Counted from the first letter of the stretch, positions 11,542 to 24,356 are shown. The stretch is 64,000 bases of DNA from Phallus indusiatus (GCA_027605045.1 JAQFWX010000002.1:1860001-1924000); one strand, 5' to 3'. Numbers and translations are program-made. Notes: generated from the sequence alone by a model not told the origin.

Positions 11542-12735
11542 TTGATTGGCAACTGACAATCTAAGCTTAATGGTGCTGAGAACGAGGATGAGCTACAACG
11601 AAAAGCCGAGACACCAAGCGCACCTCGTTATACATGATGCCCAGGACATTGAGGCCTATTATATACGCAATCCGGAGACAGAGTCATTTCATACAGACTA
11701 CTGAGGTGACAAGTCGGGCTTCGATATGACCGAATACCTGTTTAGTCACTTTCTTTCACCTCTCCCTTCTGATTTTTCTTGTACTTTAGTGCATCGATTT
11801 CAATTCAGGATCAATTTCTGTTTTTAGTACAAGGAATTAGAAATCTCTGGTTTCTTGGATACTTGTAATTAAACGCGTCGTTTCGGACCATGACAAATTA
11901 TTAACGGGTCAAACTCTACTCAAACATGACAAATATATCCTTTTCTCTGTTCCGGACCGAACTTTATCTTTTAGTTATCTTTTAGTCTAAATGTGGTACG
12001 TCGATGTTTTATTTTTCGTTACCTTTGTTGTCATTCGGGATAAAGTCGCTTTTTTTGTCAGCGTTTTTACGATATAAACGTTTGGTATCGCGTCCGCGGC
12101 GAATGCATGTTCTTTGATGCTCCGACAACGGCTGTCCCCTTTTCCGGATGCATTTTCTATTTTGGTTTTTTTCCCAGAGATAGGGTGTTTGTCTAACTAC
12201 ATAATCCTGTACGCGACACGACGCTCCACCGATTTGATCGATCAGCTCCTCGCAAAAATGTACCTTTATATAGAAGCGTTTTCCTACTGGATGGCTGTAC
12301 AGGGCGCTAGCATATATGGCGAGTTCTCACTGGGTCGTTCGGGTTGGGATGGGATTTGGTGGTGATTATGGAAAAAAAAAATGCTCGGGGTCAGTGAGGA
12401 TTTAGTTTTCTGTTCCGTATACATAAATCTGTTACAGCCGATAGTATAGCTACAGCTTTATAGGTATGAATACCAATCCCAGATCCTCCCTGACCCCTCT
12501 TTTTTCTTGGCGATCAAATTTTAATCATCGTTAATAGTCCTGCAAATCCACGGGCTCATTAGCCCGGACTGCGCAGACGGAAATTAGAATTAAAAGGGTG
12601 CATCGGTCGTCCTTTTTTCTTCACTCTCTTTCTTCTCTATATATTAAAGCCATTTATTTTATTTTTCTGTACGTCGTCAATATGTTCATTGAGCTTTTTA
12701 CTAATCTGCTGATCAGTCTTTAATTTTTGTTCAAA
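11542..12735. other. Intergenic region before the ferric reductase
   Basis: No gene recognised. A TATA-like CTATATATTAAAG lies near 12635-12650, about 90 nt before the reductase start. No iron-regulator site could be assigned with confidence. Confidence 0.45.
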
Positions 12736-15430
12736 ATGCTCATAGAAGGAGCGTCAGCTTCAGTTCACGACATTATCGAGTCCTACGCCCATGTTTATCA
12801 ATTGCCAAATGACAGTTATATTTATCTTCTCGTCTTGTGGTTGACATTTGCTGTAGTTTTTGTCATCGTTTCCGCACTTCACTGGGTGGGTGGCCGTGCC
12901 ACGTACATGGGCTCTCTTTTAAATAAATGGTTACTTCGTCGTCGCACCTGGAGGAAAAAACACAGTCTTGCAAAGGCCATTAAAGCTGGAAAGAAACATA
13001 GCCAACCTTACTCTCTCCCCTCCAACTCTCAGTTGACATGCATTACTCTGTTATGGATCCTCGTAATTCTCCTCTCCTTCGTGGGTCCAGATTACATCGT
13101 GCCCCACACCAAGCCACCCCCTCGTCCGCTCATATTGGGGCGCGACATAGCCTCCTCGGCTGTTGGAGGTAACGTCTTTCAGAGCACTATCCAGAAGTCT
13201 TGGTGGACTTCATCTGCTCGACTGGGTATACTGGCCATTGGTCTGTTTCCTTTGTGCATTCTCCTCGTCATCAGAGCTCCACCGTTTGCTATCGCCGCTG
13301 TCCCCTATTTTGTGCAAATCTGGAGCGATAAGCTTGTCTTCATGCACAAATGGACGGGTCGATTGATCTACTTTATTACGGTTCTTCACGTAATCTTCTG
13401 GAGTGTTCAGTTGGCTAAGGACACGGTCAGCCTTACCAATCATCATTCAGTCTGGACTGTCATTTTCAAGCATATTCCTTTTGTCTATGCCTGGCTGGTG
13501 AGAACAAGTTTACTATCCCTGTTATTAATTGATGACTTATCTTACCTTAGGCTTTCATTTTCTTCACAATCCTCATTATCCTCTCCTTCAAGCCTATACG
13601 CCATAAGCGTTTTGAATTCTTTTACGCCACTCATGTTCTCCTCGTCCCTCTGGTCCTTATTTTCGCCGCTCTACACTTTCCCCGTCTCCAAGGGTGGTCC
13701 TGGTTCACTCTGGCACTCTGGGGATCGGAACGAATCTTCCGTTTCGCCAAACTCCTCTGGGTAAACGCAATGATCGGCAACCTCCGTACTGCTCCCATGA
13801 CTCTACGATACATCGACTTCGTGAACAACGAACATGCAGGCTTAACAGTGCCCAACACAAAGGATGAAACTCAGGAGAAGATGAGTCACGGTGTCGATAC
13901 TCGTCGCCCTGGATATTCGTTGCGTGGGACGTACGTACCCCCACCAGGCTATGCACACATAGCTCTTTTACCGGGTAAAACTGTTCGCGTGAGAATTGTC
14001 GTTCCTCGTTACTTTTATTGGGCACCTGGCCAATACGTTCTGTTGACCATCCCCGCTATAAGCCGCTTTCAGTCGCACCCTTTCACTGTCTCATCCGCAT
14101 GCAGCGACGGCTTAGCCAGAGTAGACACGCAAGATATCGTCCTTGTCATCCGTGCCCAAGGCGGATTCACCAAATCCTTATACGAACACGTTGAGAAATT
14201 GCAAAATGAAAATTCCCGTGGCGATACCCCCGAGTTTTCTCACATTGCTCCTCATCAGGGAGTTCTTCTCCGCGCGTATGTCGGCGGAGCTTTCGGCTCA
14301 TCTATCCGTGTCAACTGGACAACGTACTCGAGCATTGTTATTGTTGCCGGTGGGTCTGGGTGCAGTTACGCTGCTTCAATTCTGGAACATCTGACATCAT
14401 GCGTTGCGGGCGAGAAGGATATGACTTTGTCCGGTAAGGAGACTGCCGGTCAAATCAAACGGATCAGGTTTGTTTGGATAGTTCGTGAATTTGGTATGTC
14501 CAAGTCAACAAACCATTATTCGGGTAGAACAGTTGCTAATGAAATTTTGTACTTCCCCTTTGCCCTTTCCTCCTCTTAGCTTACCTCCAATGGATTGCCT
14601 CGATAGTTTGTCGAGCCATGGAGCGTGTCCCTGAAGGTACACTGCAAGTAGATATTTACGTCACAAACGCTATGTCGAAAAAGGCAGGAAAACGTTTTAC
14701 CTTACCTTCCCATACTCTCGACACTCTGCATCCCGCGGTTGCAAGTTATCTTGGTTATGGAGCTGACGATGATGTCAGTCTTGTTACCCCTGATCAAGAT
14801 TTCGAGGGACAGTTACAGGATGACATATTAGTCGAAAGTGAATTAGGTCACGAAGAACATGTTTTGGACATGACCAATTTTGGGGGCGAAGATGACACTA
14901 TGTTCCTTCCGGAACGAGAACTATCTCGTCAACTCCAAGCTGAAGGTGAAATCCGTCGTGCGGAAACTGAATATCGTAGGGCTGCAACGTTCCTCCCTGA
15001 ACCTGCTCCACTCTCTCAAGATGCACTGTCGGAATATCATCAATCGCTAAGGGAAAGCAGAAATGAAGCTCATGAAACTTTTGAAGCTACGGATCAGGAC
15101 AGTATACAGACGCTGAGGAGTTCCGTTGCTCCATCTCCCGCCAGCCGTCGGCCACCTGTCCCCATTTCCAACTTTGTCAGCGACCTCCGGGAAGCTGACG
15201 ACATGTTCGTCCTCTCCGAAATGGCACACAGCGGTCGTGCAAGAATGGACAAGATCATCGCCGAGGAAGTTGCTCATTGTTCTGGAACTAGCATGCTTGT
15301 GTGCTGTTGTGCACCAACCGCTTTAATCGCCAGTATCAGAAAAAACGTTGCGGAAAACATCAAGCCTGCGTGTGTATCTGACGGCAGGGCACCTGCTATT
15401 ACTTTGGTGTCTGAGGAATTTGACAATTAA
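12736..15430 (+). CDS. Ferric reductase (FRE/NOX-like transmembrane metalloreductase)
   Basis: These enzymes reduce Fe(III) (or Cu(II)) at the cell surface, passing electrons from NADPH through FAD and two haems. Exons 12736-13497, 13551-14493 and 14580-15430 join in frame to 851 residues. Several hydrophobic helices precede the haem helices. The haem-ligand histidines are in HKWTGRLIYFITVLHVIFW (about 204 and 217) and in the next helix pair (HKRFEFFYATHVLL, with a further His at about 296). The FAD motif HPFTVSS is near residue 429 and the NADPH motif GGSGCSYAAS near 521. The C-terminal CAPTALIASIR corresponds to the conserved CGP-type nucleotide contact. A long Glu-rich insert (about 640-780) lies between the NADPH subsites. 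ATG 12736 was chosen over an in-frame TTG because it is the first ATG. Substrate metal is inferred. Confidence 0.9.
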
Positions 15431-15801
15431 TTGTGAGTGCATGGAGATGCGAGTATTGCTGAGGACTTACAAAAAAATTCTCCTTTGACGGTTGTATTTT
15501 TTTTGCTGTGCAAGTACGCAAATCACCATGCAATGAAACCCTATGTAAATTATTATTCACTTTTATTATGTAAATCCAAAAACTTTGAAGCTAAAAAATT
15601 GAAAAGTAGGGTTTAGTAGAGTCGAGTCTTAGAGTCGAGTAGAAATATAATTTGTGCTGGTGGACGTGCACTTGAGGACATGGGCGCTTATGCGCTTATC
15701 TTCGTAGCTTACGTACATAGCTGCGAGAAAGCTGGGAGCGTGCGTCGTCACTCAAAACCACATATGACCGCCATTGCAAACGAGCAAAGAAAACATACAA
15801 C
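15431..15801. other. Intergenic, no gene seen
   Basis: 3' flank of the reductase gene and presumed 5' flank of the degenerate proteasome gene. No motif recognised. Confidence 0.45.
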
Positions 15802-16971
15802 ATGGACCACGCTTTCCAACTAAGACGTGCTGGTTGGTATGTATACTCCTTATATCTAAAAGCTATGCGTTGTTTAAACTCACAATTGCACAAAACTTCG
15901 TACGACAGTGAAATGATGCTATTGACGCGTACGACACGTACCCACTCCATTCATGACCTCAGCATCATGCGAAAAACACGTTTGCAGGAGGCGTTTAACG
16001 CACGCAGTACGTTCCTTCTCTACTTATTATCTTAATTCTCACCGATGTATCGTATTCCAGACGGCCTCTCGACACTGGTACATCAGACCTGGCCAACGAG
16101 TATAAGGACGGTATTATGATGGCTGCTGATCTGGATGTGTTCTCAACTTTCCTCGTCGTTCGCGATGCACTACGCAGTCCATTGGTGGCTAATGCGTTTA
16201 CCTCTTCAGCATCCTACGGCTCCCTTGCGCGCTTCAAGGATGTATCTCGTCTACATCCAATCGGCAACTACAGCTGTTGAGGCTGGTGGCGACGTGAGTG
16301 ATTTCCAGTATCTTCAGAATGTCTTGGATGAGTTAATGTGAGCATGTTTCAAAGTGACATGCCCTTATGCTGATCACTTGGACATAGCGTTGAAGAAATC
16401 AATGAAGCGGACGGAAATACCCTGGGTCCATCCGAGATTTTTGAAGTTTTGAGTCGGATCATGCACGCTTGTCGCTATTCAATCCGCTGTGGAATTCTAT
16501 TCCTGTTGGAGGGTCCAAAGACGGAGAGAGGTGGGTTCATGATAAAGATGGAGAGATCGTTCCTACGCTAAACGCCGAACGCTTGTTTTTTTTCTTAAGC
16601 TGTCTGGCCTATGTAGACCTACTCGGCACAGCTTACCAGCTGCCTTCTATTGCAACCGGATTTGGTGCCCACATCGCCATTCCTCTTCTTCGAAAAGTGA
16701 TTGATGGGCATGAGAAAGATGTCAGAGAAGATGAAGCAAGGCGGACTCTTGAGGAGTGCATGAAGGTTTTGTACTATCGCGATGCTCGCAGCTTAAACAA
16801 AGTTGGTTTCCACTTCTTTTTTTCTGGTATAGCAGATATGAAACTGATTCCTTTCAGTATCAAATTGCAAAAATCACGAAAGATAGGATTGAGATCACCA
16901 GTGGTTTGTCCTCTCAAACTGAATGGAATTTCCTCGAAAATATTCGTAGGTACGGTGCGCAAACGCACTGA
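15802..16971 (+). pseudogene. Degenerate copy of 20S proteasome beta-7 subunit gene (PRE4/PSMB4 type)
   Basis: Beta-7 is a non-catalytic subunit of the 20S core. Fragments in order match it unmistakably: TGTSDLANEYKDGIMMAAD, ASYGSLARFKDVSRLHPIG, AGGDVSDFQYLQNVLDEL, EEINEADGNTLGPSEIFEVLSRIM, FNPLWNSIPVGG, AYVDLLGTAYQLPSIATGF, VLYYRDARSLNK and QIAKITKDRIEITSG. Some introns are intact (after DELI; at about 16531-16600; 16800-16858). The reading frame breaks near 16270 (stop TGA at 16278-16280) and again near 16480. The intron expected after AAD has no donor that keeps frame. The 5' end is uncertain; MDHAFQLRRAGW at 15802 is the plausible start because beta-7 proteins often begin MDH. A functional copy must lie elsewhere because the subunit is essential. 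A sequencing error at two places is the alternative. Confidence 0.75.
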
Positions 16972-17999
16972 AGTTGAAATACAACTATCGGTATTTACGT
17001 TTGCAGTGTACATTATCTAATCAAATTGACCATTTCGTTCTCTGAGATCTACTTGTTTGGTTTACTCAGCTGACACCAATGCTCATAATACCCTCCGGTC
17101 CTAGACGATATTAACTGGGCGACTCGAAATTAAGCTCAATATCAAAGAAGTTATTGAGAGAGTACCAGGGACAGCAAGGTAGTTATTGTCTAAACGAAAA
17201 AAGCTTCCAAAGAATGAACTTTCTCTTGATAAATTTTCCTCCGGATCCCTTTGTATAGATACCGGTGGGTTTATATTGACACAGTACAATTTGAGTTTTA
17301 TCAGGTCCTTGGCCGGGCGTGAGTAGTTAATGTTATTCTCAAACTATCATCATGGTTTCAGCTTCAAAGAATAGTACCCTGTTCACGCTGTGATTGCGAT
17401 CATGGTGCCAGACTTGTAGACATGTTTTCATTTGCGAATAGAAACATGAGTGTTATGAACTGAAGATGTGAAGCCGTCCGAGCAGTTCGGCGACATATCG
17501 GCACTCCCATATTTATAACTATAGCATCACGTATGTATACCTTTCATGGCTACTTGTCCACATTATTCGCATCACCTTGTTGAAATTTTCTATAGGCTTT
17601 CTGAATCTGTCAATTAAATCTGTCAACTGCTGAGAACTGTTCAACAGATTTTATATAATTGTAATTCATTAATTTCCCATGATACCGACCGTCGCGCCCA
17701 GTTGGATTTTTCGTTTCTGTTGCCGTATGCTGAGCCAGAATTAGCTGAGACAAATGATAGAACTGTGTTGCATATTTGTCGGTACCTATATATGGAAGCA
17801 TCACTCTGGTTTGATTCAAACCTCGGAAGGTTTAGATCCATCATCCGACAGACTGAAAATATGATGAGGGCAAAAAAATTGGCAAGACGAGTGATATTGT
17901 CTTTTATCAATGTTCAAGGGATGACTCAGATAAGTTACGACAATGAAAGTGAATTACATGGAAAAATATAATAAATCCCTCCAAGCTTGTTCCAGGGTA
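16972..17999. other. No recognisable gene
   Basis: An 89-codon frame at 17702-17971 (+) and overlapping - strand frames show no motif. Nothing else is identified. Confidence 0.45.
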
Positions 18000-19864
18000 T
18001 TACAACTCAGAGGATAGCTTCCCCTTGATGGTTTCAGAAGGAGTTTTGTCAGTCTCGGATAGGTCTTCGGCCACCACTGTTTCAATGGTAATCGGGATAG
18101 AGCTCATAATAGGCTGATTCTTTGCACTACTATTCTCTCCAAAGAACGAGTCGAATTCGCTGAGGCAGTTCTGTGCCTGAATTGTCACTTCGGCGTCTTG
18201 ACGTTCAACAATTTGCATCATATTGATATCATCTTTTCCTGGAAGCAAGCCGTGATCGACGTAGAACACTGCCCGTAAACCCAATAACATTCGATTTCCC
18301 ATTACACAAGGTAATGAGAATGACAAGGGAATCAGGAGTTCTAGGCGTGGAATCTAGTACACGCATGACAAAGTGGTATGATAAGCGGTTTTATGAAGGC
18401 TGAAAACATACCTGAAACTGGAACCAAATAATAAAATTGGCTACATAGACGAAGAGCACGCTGTGTAAAAAATAAAAGATGTGTATCGGCTCAAAAAAGC
18501 GTAAGTGTAAAACTCACGCTACGAAATATACAACACTATATCGAGCAATGGAATACATGAATCGCGAGGCGGCCCAATGCTTCGGCATCCCATTGCGGTA
18601 GTGCTGTAGAGCTTTGCTTACCACTAGAGTGACCGACAATGTTTCTATTATTATAGGTGGTATCCTATTAAAAAAAATTAGTTAAACCCCATTGCGGGGG
18701 ACGTGACCCGGAAGGGTAAACTCCAAGAACGAACCAAAAAATGCAACGTAACGTGGTAGTGCTTTTCCAGGGCCACATGTCGGAATAGTCATGTTAGCGG
18801 CTAATGTTGTAACTGAGGAAGCTAAATAATGGGGAGTTTATCAGTATGTCTCATGCTGTGTTCGGTTTTTCAGCGTACTATGAACGTGCGAGTAGCCTAA
18901 ACCTTCAACGAGCCCCATTGCGATTAAACCCACAATCATCACAACTCCCATGGCGATCACAACGTCTAATCTTCTGTACACTGCCCATAGCCGTAGTTGT
19001 GATATTACTGAAAACAGAGTGTGCCAGTGGATGTAGTGGTTGGATAAAGAAAGCGCTACCTTGAACAGCTGCAAAGAAAGCAAACCCGACCCAGCCTTCG
19101 AAGAGTAGCCATTGGCGGCCTGATATGAAAAATCAATTATGTGATTTAGCAAAGGCAAGCTGATCTTACAGCTGAAGTGGTTGCAAAAAAGGCTCGTAGT
19201 CAGAGAAATACTAATAGTCTAATTACCCGTCGGCTTACCCCTGAAAAACATTGAAACGATAAATATAAGAAAAGCCATAAGATGAACAAATGACTTACGG
19301 ATGCATCCAACCTCGGATGCAGCAATGCTGTTAACCCAATAAAAAATAGTTCAGGCATAAAATAAAGGAAGCATTACTTATGGCGTTAGCTATACTGACA
19401 ACTAACGGTGCATAGCGTCCAGCCAGAAATAGCAACCGTGGCCATGAACGGGTATGGACCCCTCGCTATACGAATGCATATCAGGGGAGGATGAAAAGCA
19501 CGATATTTCCTGGATGAATATACCCAAACAAAGTCCACCTTATTATGCAGTATTAGAGCTCATCTGATTACTCTCGAGTAACGACCAAGATAAACTGACC
19601 TCTTGCCGAAATGTCAACACTGGGGGTTTCTTGTTAACCTCAAGAGGACAAGAGTAGAGGAGTCCAAGTCACATACAATGATCATATACTAGCAACATTA
19701 GACTGGAAACTGCCACCTTCGGTCAGAGCTCGCTGGGTCGATTCGATCATGATGGGAGATAATGTACCTTGTACATAGTTTGTCGTGACTAAATCGAACT
19801 TCACCTCAGCGGATATCATTGCCACCTCAGCGGGAGATAAAGCGGCAGAGATTGTGGTATTCAT
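18000..19864 (-). CDS. Diverged DUF6533-like membrane protein
   Basis: A multi-exon gene of the same superfamily as the other membrane proteins here but only distantly related. Read on the - strand: start MNTTISAALSPAEVA at 19864; SWPRLLFLAGRYAPLVVSIA (about 19440-19380), the typical segment after the DUF6533 signature; RQWLLFEGWVGFAFFAAVQ (about 19120); QLRLWAVYRRLDVVIAMG (about 18990); SVTLVVSKALQHYR and FMYSIARYSVVYFVA (about 18640-18530); VLFVYVANFIIWFQFQ (about 18450); and final exon LPCVMGNRMLLGLR plus a polar tail to TAA at 18000. The exon that should hold the YDxxLTLDxEVxxxW signature reads ALILHNKVDFVW and seems preceded by an in-frame TGA. The gene may be damaged, or an exon may be misjudged. 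Function unknown. Confidence 0.6.
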
Positions 19865-21054
19865 GAGCAAAGCTTCAAAGAATATTGGCGCGGCAGTGAA
19901 TAAGCCTTCAAACCTCCCAGCCGAATTTATGAATGAAATTATGGTTTTTTTCAGATCAGACGACTTCTGATGGCACTGAGGGTGTTCAATCTGTATTGGA
20001 CGGATTGAGGGGTTTATCTCCCACCTGAGCGCTCGAGGAAATAGTGCCACTTGTCCGAGAATCTCATGTGAACGACTCCAGATCATTTTTTTTTTGATCG
20101 TCAGTACTGTATATGGCATAGCATTGCATGTCACTTTTACATTTTATCGCAGTATGTGGGCAGATTCAGAGTTGTTACCTCGAAGCGAATTAGAGAAAAT
20201 CAGTAGTTCAATTATGGATCCTACGAAAGCATTTTTACTGGGAAAAATGGCAGTCAATATTAGAAAAGCGATCATACCGTGGGCGTTGTAAGAATTTAGC
20301 CGGTTACCCAGACTGATACATTCTCACAGATATCAGATGTCGATTACATCAAAAGCGCAGCAGCGTGATTTTCCCCTTAAAAAAAAAGTCTGGGTCTGAG
20401 CATTGAGCCGTGACAATCCAATTCTACATTGACCATAGATATAAGTCGCATGATGACGTTAAAGAACTGGCGTCATACGATGTGAAACATCTGGTGCCCA
20501 TGCCAATCTGAGTTGCGAGTTAGTTTGGATTATAAAGTTATGTAAAATCGAGACTTAGTCTCAACATATATAATACAATACCCAAAATCCAACTTTGACT
20601 CACCCGGGTCCATCATAAACGCTCCATCTCATATGAGTACACGGTACAGTTATTGCCATGCAACTTCCGGTATGAGTAGAATCTGTTTGATGATGAAACG
20701 AACCCTGCACGAGCTCTGGACAAAAAACTATGTCAGAATGAGGTTTTATCTCGACATAAATACTCAAGGTCTACCCTCGATTCATCCAACCCCATCAAGA
20801 TCGTTCCGAACGTTTTCCGTTCGGTCTACACTGGGAAGTTATTGCTTTACAACTCTCGGCACCTTTCGCGCAGTATATGATGATGGAGAAGCGTGGAAGT
20901 CAAGAGTCCAAGCCTTGAAACATGCAGTCATATGAGATAGAAAAGGGGCGATTGTTACAAGATTGTTAATGGTAGATCAACAAACTTCCGTGGGTAGATG
21001 AGGTAAAGGGTGCCGGGTACTGCCGGGAATTACATAACACGAGCGCTTTCCAAC
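19865..21054. other. Intergenic, no gene seen
   Basis: Between divergently placed genes. A 100-codon frame at 20633-20935 has no recognised family. Nothing else supported. Confidence 0.45.
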
Positions 21055-23028
21055 ATGTTCCGTCGCCGTTACTTTGGCCGATTGACTCTTATCGTCGTCG
21101 TTGGCTTCATTCTTCGTAATATCTTCATCTCAACAACTTCTAGTAAAGATGTTATTCGCAGCCACAACGTTTTAGAACGTGTCGTATCTCGAGCAAGCAA
21201 TTTTTTAGATGTCCGAAGGCACTCGTTCCTCCAGACTCGCTTTGGAAGGGACGAGCACGATGATCTTCTCAGTAACATCGTCGAGAATGGCGCAGATGAT
21301 TATTGGGAACGTTTTCAAAAGCCTTTGTATGTCAAAACTAATCGTCTTCTTACGCCGATCAATGATCTTTTTCTCTCTTTCTCGACAGCATGAGCAACTC
21401 TGAAACGTCACATGCAGATGAGCAAGCCGTGCGCTCAGCCGTTGATCAACTTCTAGCTGAGAATGGCTGGGTCGTGGGCCTGTGTGCCCGGTTAGTCCGC
21501 CCATTTGGCAACACACATCACGACCACCGTTACTACGAGGAGATCGTCCAGCGCAATCAGTTGTATTACGTCGCCATTGTCATACATTCAGCAGATCACT
21601 TTCTAGTAGACCAACTAGCTGTCATCCTTCAACTAGCGAAATGGCTTGGTCCCCAAAGATTGTTCATTTCCATGATTGACTACGGCTCAACCGATTCTAC
21701 TGCTACACTCTTGGACCTTTGCGAAGCCGTGCTCGTTCTCGTTGGGATTCCATTCCGTATCCGTCATATCCCGGGTATGACCGAAGAGCCCGGCGCTGCC
21801 TACTATCCGTTAGAAGAAGCTTATACCCGAAACCTGGCACTTGAGCCACTAAAAGAACTATACCAGCGACGGGATATCAAATTTCACAGAGTTATCTGGT
21901 TAAAAGGATTTACCTGTCCGAACGACATCTTGGAGCTGATTAAAGTGAGCGATGCTAACGAGGCTGCTATGGTTTGTGGGATGGACTGGGCTGAGCTCAA
22001 CGGCAACTTCATATTCTCGGACAGGTGAGCGCTTCGCCCCTAATGTTGTCTGTAATAGCTTATCTTCTCCTGGCCGGCGTAGATGGCGAACACGCGACAT
22101 CAACGGTGATCAGTTCCGTCAAGCCCGATCTTCAAGTAATCCTGATGCCAGTCCTTTGCGCGACAAGAACAGCGCCGAAAGATTTGCTGCACATCTCCCT
22201 TTCCAAGTTTTCTGCTGCGAATCTGGAACCCATGTCGTAGATCCTTCACAGTCCTATTATCGGGATATAATGTACCGTTCGGCTATGAACTTTCACAATT
22301 TATCAACCACGCAGCCTATGCCGAAGTGGGATCCGCAGGGACATTGTATGGATTCGGCCCAAGCGTGGTTCTGTCGAGATTTGTGGGTTGATGGGGCTCG
22401 TGATAGTATGCGGGATGAGGGATCACGAAAGGGTGGGATGTCGTGGCTTGATCCGGATGAGCAAGACGATATGGAAGCGCCTCTTTTCGATACGGGCGCG
22501 AAACGCAAAAGGGACGAATCTAACGAAAAGAGAGACGAAGACTTCGTTCATGAAGAAGGAGAGGAGCCTAAATGGGATGCTTTGCGTGGGGATACTCAAG
22601 ATGACGCGGATACTAACGCAGGATCCGATTACGATGCCATGCCTGATTCAGATATGGATGTACCAGAACTCTCGCTGCCATCTCGGCTTTCTATTCCCAA
22701 TTCTGCATTTAGATCTGCTCGTTTACTAGTCAATCCTCGCTGCGTTACGACATATGCCGGAGTAAGCCATACGAAGTTGGCAAGGGACCTGTTTGGAAAT
22801 AATGACGACGATGAGCCAATTGCTGGTGGAAAATATGTCCTGGATGATTGGGAGAGCGCCCCTGACAGTTTCGTTTGTCAGGAACAACGGTATGTATTCT
22901 CTGGTTTTCATTGACTGCCTCTGATTTATTCTTATTCAAAAAGTCAAACTGGAGGACGAAGAGCAACAAAGACCCAGCGACGGTTAGGTTTTTCACTCCA
23001 TGATGAAGTAGAGCGACGAGAAGTGTAG
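21055..23028 (+). CDS. CMT1-type alpha-1,3-mannosyltransferase
   Basis: Members of the CAP59/CMT1 glycosyltransferase family act in the Golgi; Cryptococcus CMT1 transfers mannose in alpha-1,3 linkage. Four exons, 21055-21326, 21389-22024, 22083-22889 and 22944-23028, give 1800 nt, i.e. 599 residues. Residues about 8-24 (GRLTLIVVVGFILRN) form a signal anchor, so it is a type II protein. Family landmarks follow: FISMIDYGSTDSTATLLD, HRVIWLKGFTCPNDILEL, AAMVCGMDW, RTRDINGDQF, LPFQVFCCESGTHVV and NPRCVTTYAGVSHTKLARDLFG. A charged low-complexity insert (about residues 425-515, Lys/Arg then Asp/Glu-rich) separates the last two. The ATG at 21055 was chosen because it places the anchor at the N-terminus. 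Acceptor sugar unknown. Confidence 0.88.
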
Positions 23029-23568
23029 ATTTTTTGTTTTTGCTTTGGACATCGCGACGTGTAAAACCTTACTTTCTTGAATGATTGTACCTTTTCCCTG
23101 GAAACTGCGGTGCTATACCTTTTTGAATTCATTTACTAGATTATCTTTTCAGCGTAAGTCATGGGCGGCCGGCACATGTGATGAATGTTGCGGCCTGTCG
23201 CGGAGGGTAGAAATGTGTACCTTAAGGAGACAATATGCGGTGCACATTCTTGTCTGGTTGGATGACTTTGTAGAGTTTCAGGACCTATACTTCAATTTAC
23301 AAGTCTGAGGATAATTGAACTTGGATTTTGTAGATCAATATATTGGCAAAGCAGAGTACATACCTGTCAGTCTGTTAGGCCACATGGTTTGACCACCGTG
23401 ATGCGACGAAACTCCATACATATTAATAACCTGAAAAATTCCAGACAAGGTATCACGTTGCTGTCCTGTTACCCAGATTGAATTATCTCAAATAAGCCAA
23501 TAAGCCTCCAGCTGATGGACGACCTTTGTGACTGTAAGATGTGACAAGCCTGAGCCACCTTTTACCAT
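23029..23568. other. Intergenic, no gene seen
   Basis: 3' flank of the mannosyltransferase gene and 5' flank of EMC8/9. No motif recognised. Confidence 0.45.
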
Positions 23569-24356
23569 ATGCCTTCGTACACGGTTTCCCACCAAGCCTA
23601 CGTGAAAATTTGCCTGCATGCGGCAAAACATCCTCATAAAGCTGTCAATGGAGTGCTAATCGGAAAAAAAGGAAAGGCACGAGAAGATCCGGTTGCAATA
23701 CTCGATGCAATCCCATTGTTGCATATGTGGACGACACTGTCGCCTATGATGGAAGTTGGCCTGGAATTGGCATGTTTTCCTTTTTTTCTCCTCTCCTTTA
23801 AGGGTACTAATGAGCTGCGGACATATATTTATGTTTATTTCTCTGGTAGGCTAAAACACATGCTCAATCCCAGAATCTGCTTGTCGTCGGGTATTATCAG
23901 GCTAACGAACGTTTACATGATATTGCCTTATCGCCAACCGGAGAAAGGATCACTGGCAAAATACGAGAATGGTTTTCAGATGCTATCGCGCTCATCGTAA
24001 GAAGCTCTTTCATCATATTTCCTTTGTTTTTTTTGCATGTTGATTTCCTTGTGTTCGCTGTAGTTGGACGGGGACAAAGTTGGATCTAGTGAAGCTGCCT
24101 TAGTAGTAAGGACCACGTCAAGGGTAACCGAGTGTGAACTGATAGTCCAGTTTAGCCTTACCTGTTTAACGGAGTAACGTGGCGTCCCAATCCTTCAGTA
24201 CTATTGCTAGAAAACCCTCGGTCACCCGTCCGGGCATCGGTTCTTATACGCGAGAAGCAGCTGCATCGTCAGTTTGGAGATTTCGACGATCACTTGGGAA
24301 ATGTTTCAATAGACTGGTTAAACAATGCCCAATGTTTAGATGAAAATCCCATGTGA
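23569..24356 (+). CDS. EMC8: ER membrane protein complex subunit 8/9 homologue
   Basis: EMC8/9 is a cytosolic subunit of the ER membrane protein complex, which inserts tail-anchored and multi-pass proteins. Its fold is MPN-like without the metalloprotease residues. Exons: 23569-23769, 23850-23996, 24064-24105, 24156-24356, giving 196 residues, the usual family length. Landmarks are the N-terminal YTVSHQAYVKICLHAAKHP and GVLIGKK, then VVGYYQANERLHD (about residue 80), the LDGDKVGSSEAAL segment, and a C-terminal FDDHLGN..IDWLNN. The first intron appears to use a GC donor (GCATGT at 23770); no GT site keeps the frame. The other introns are GT..AG. Frame is intact throughout. Confidence 0.9.

Noticed and set aside
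20633..20935. 100-codon frame
   Set aside because: No motif, no homologous partner, no exon structure.
22025..22729. Overlapping frames in the mannosyltransferase region
   Set aside because: Shadows of exon 3; only the frame with CMT1 motifs is supported.
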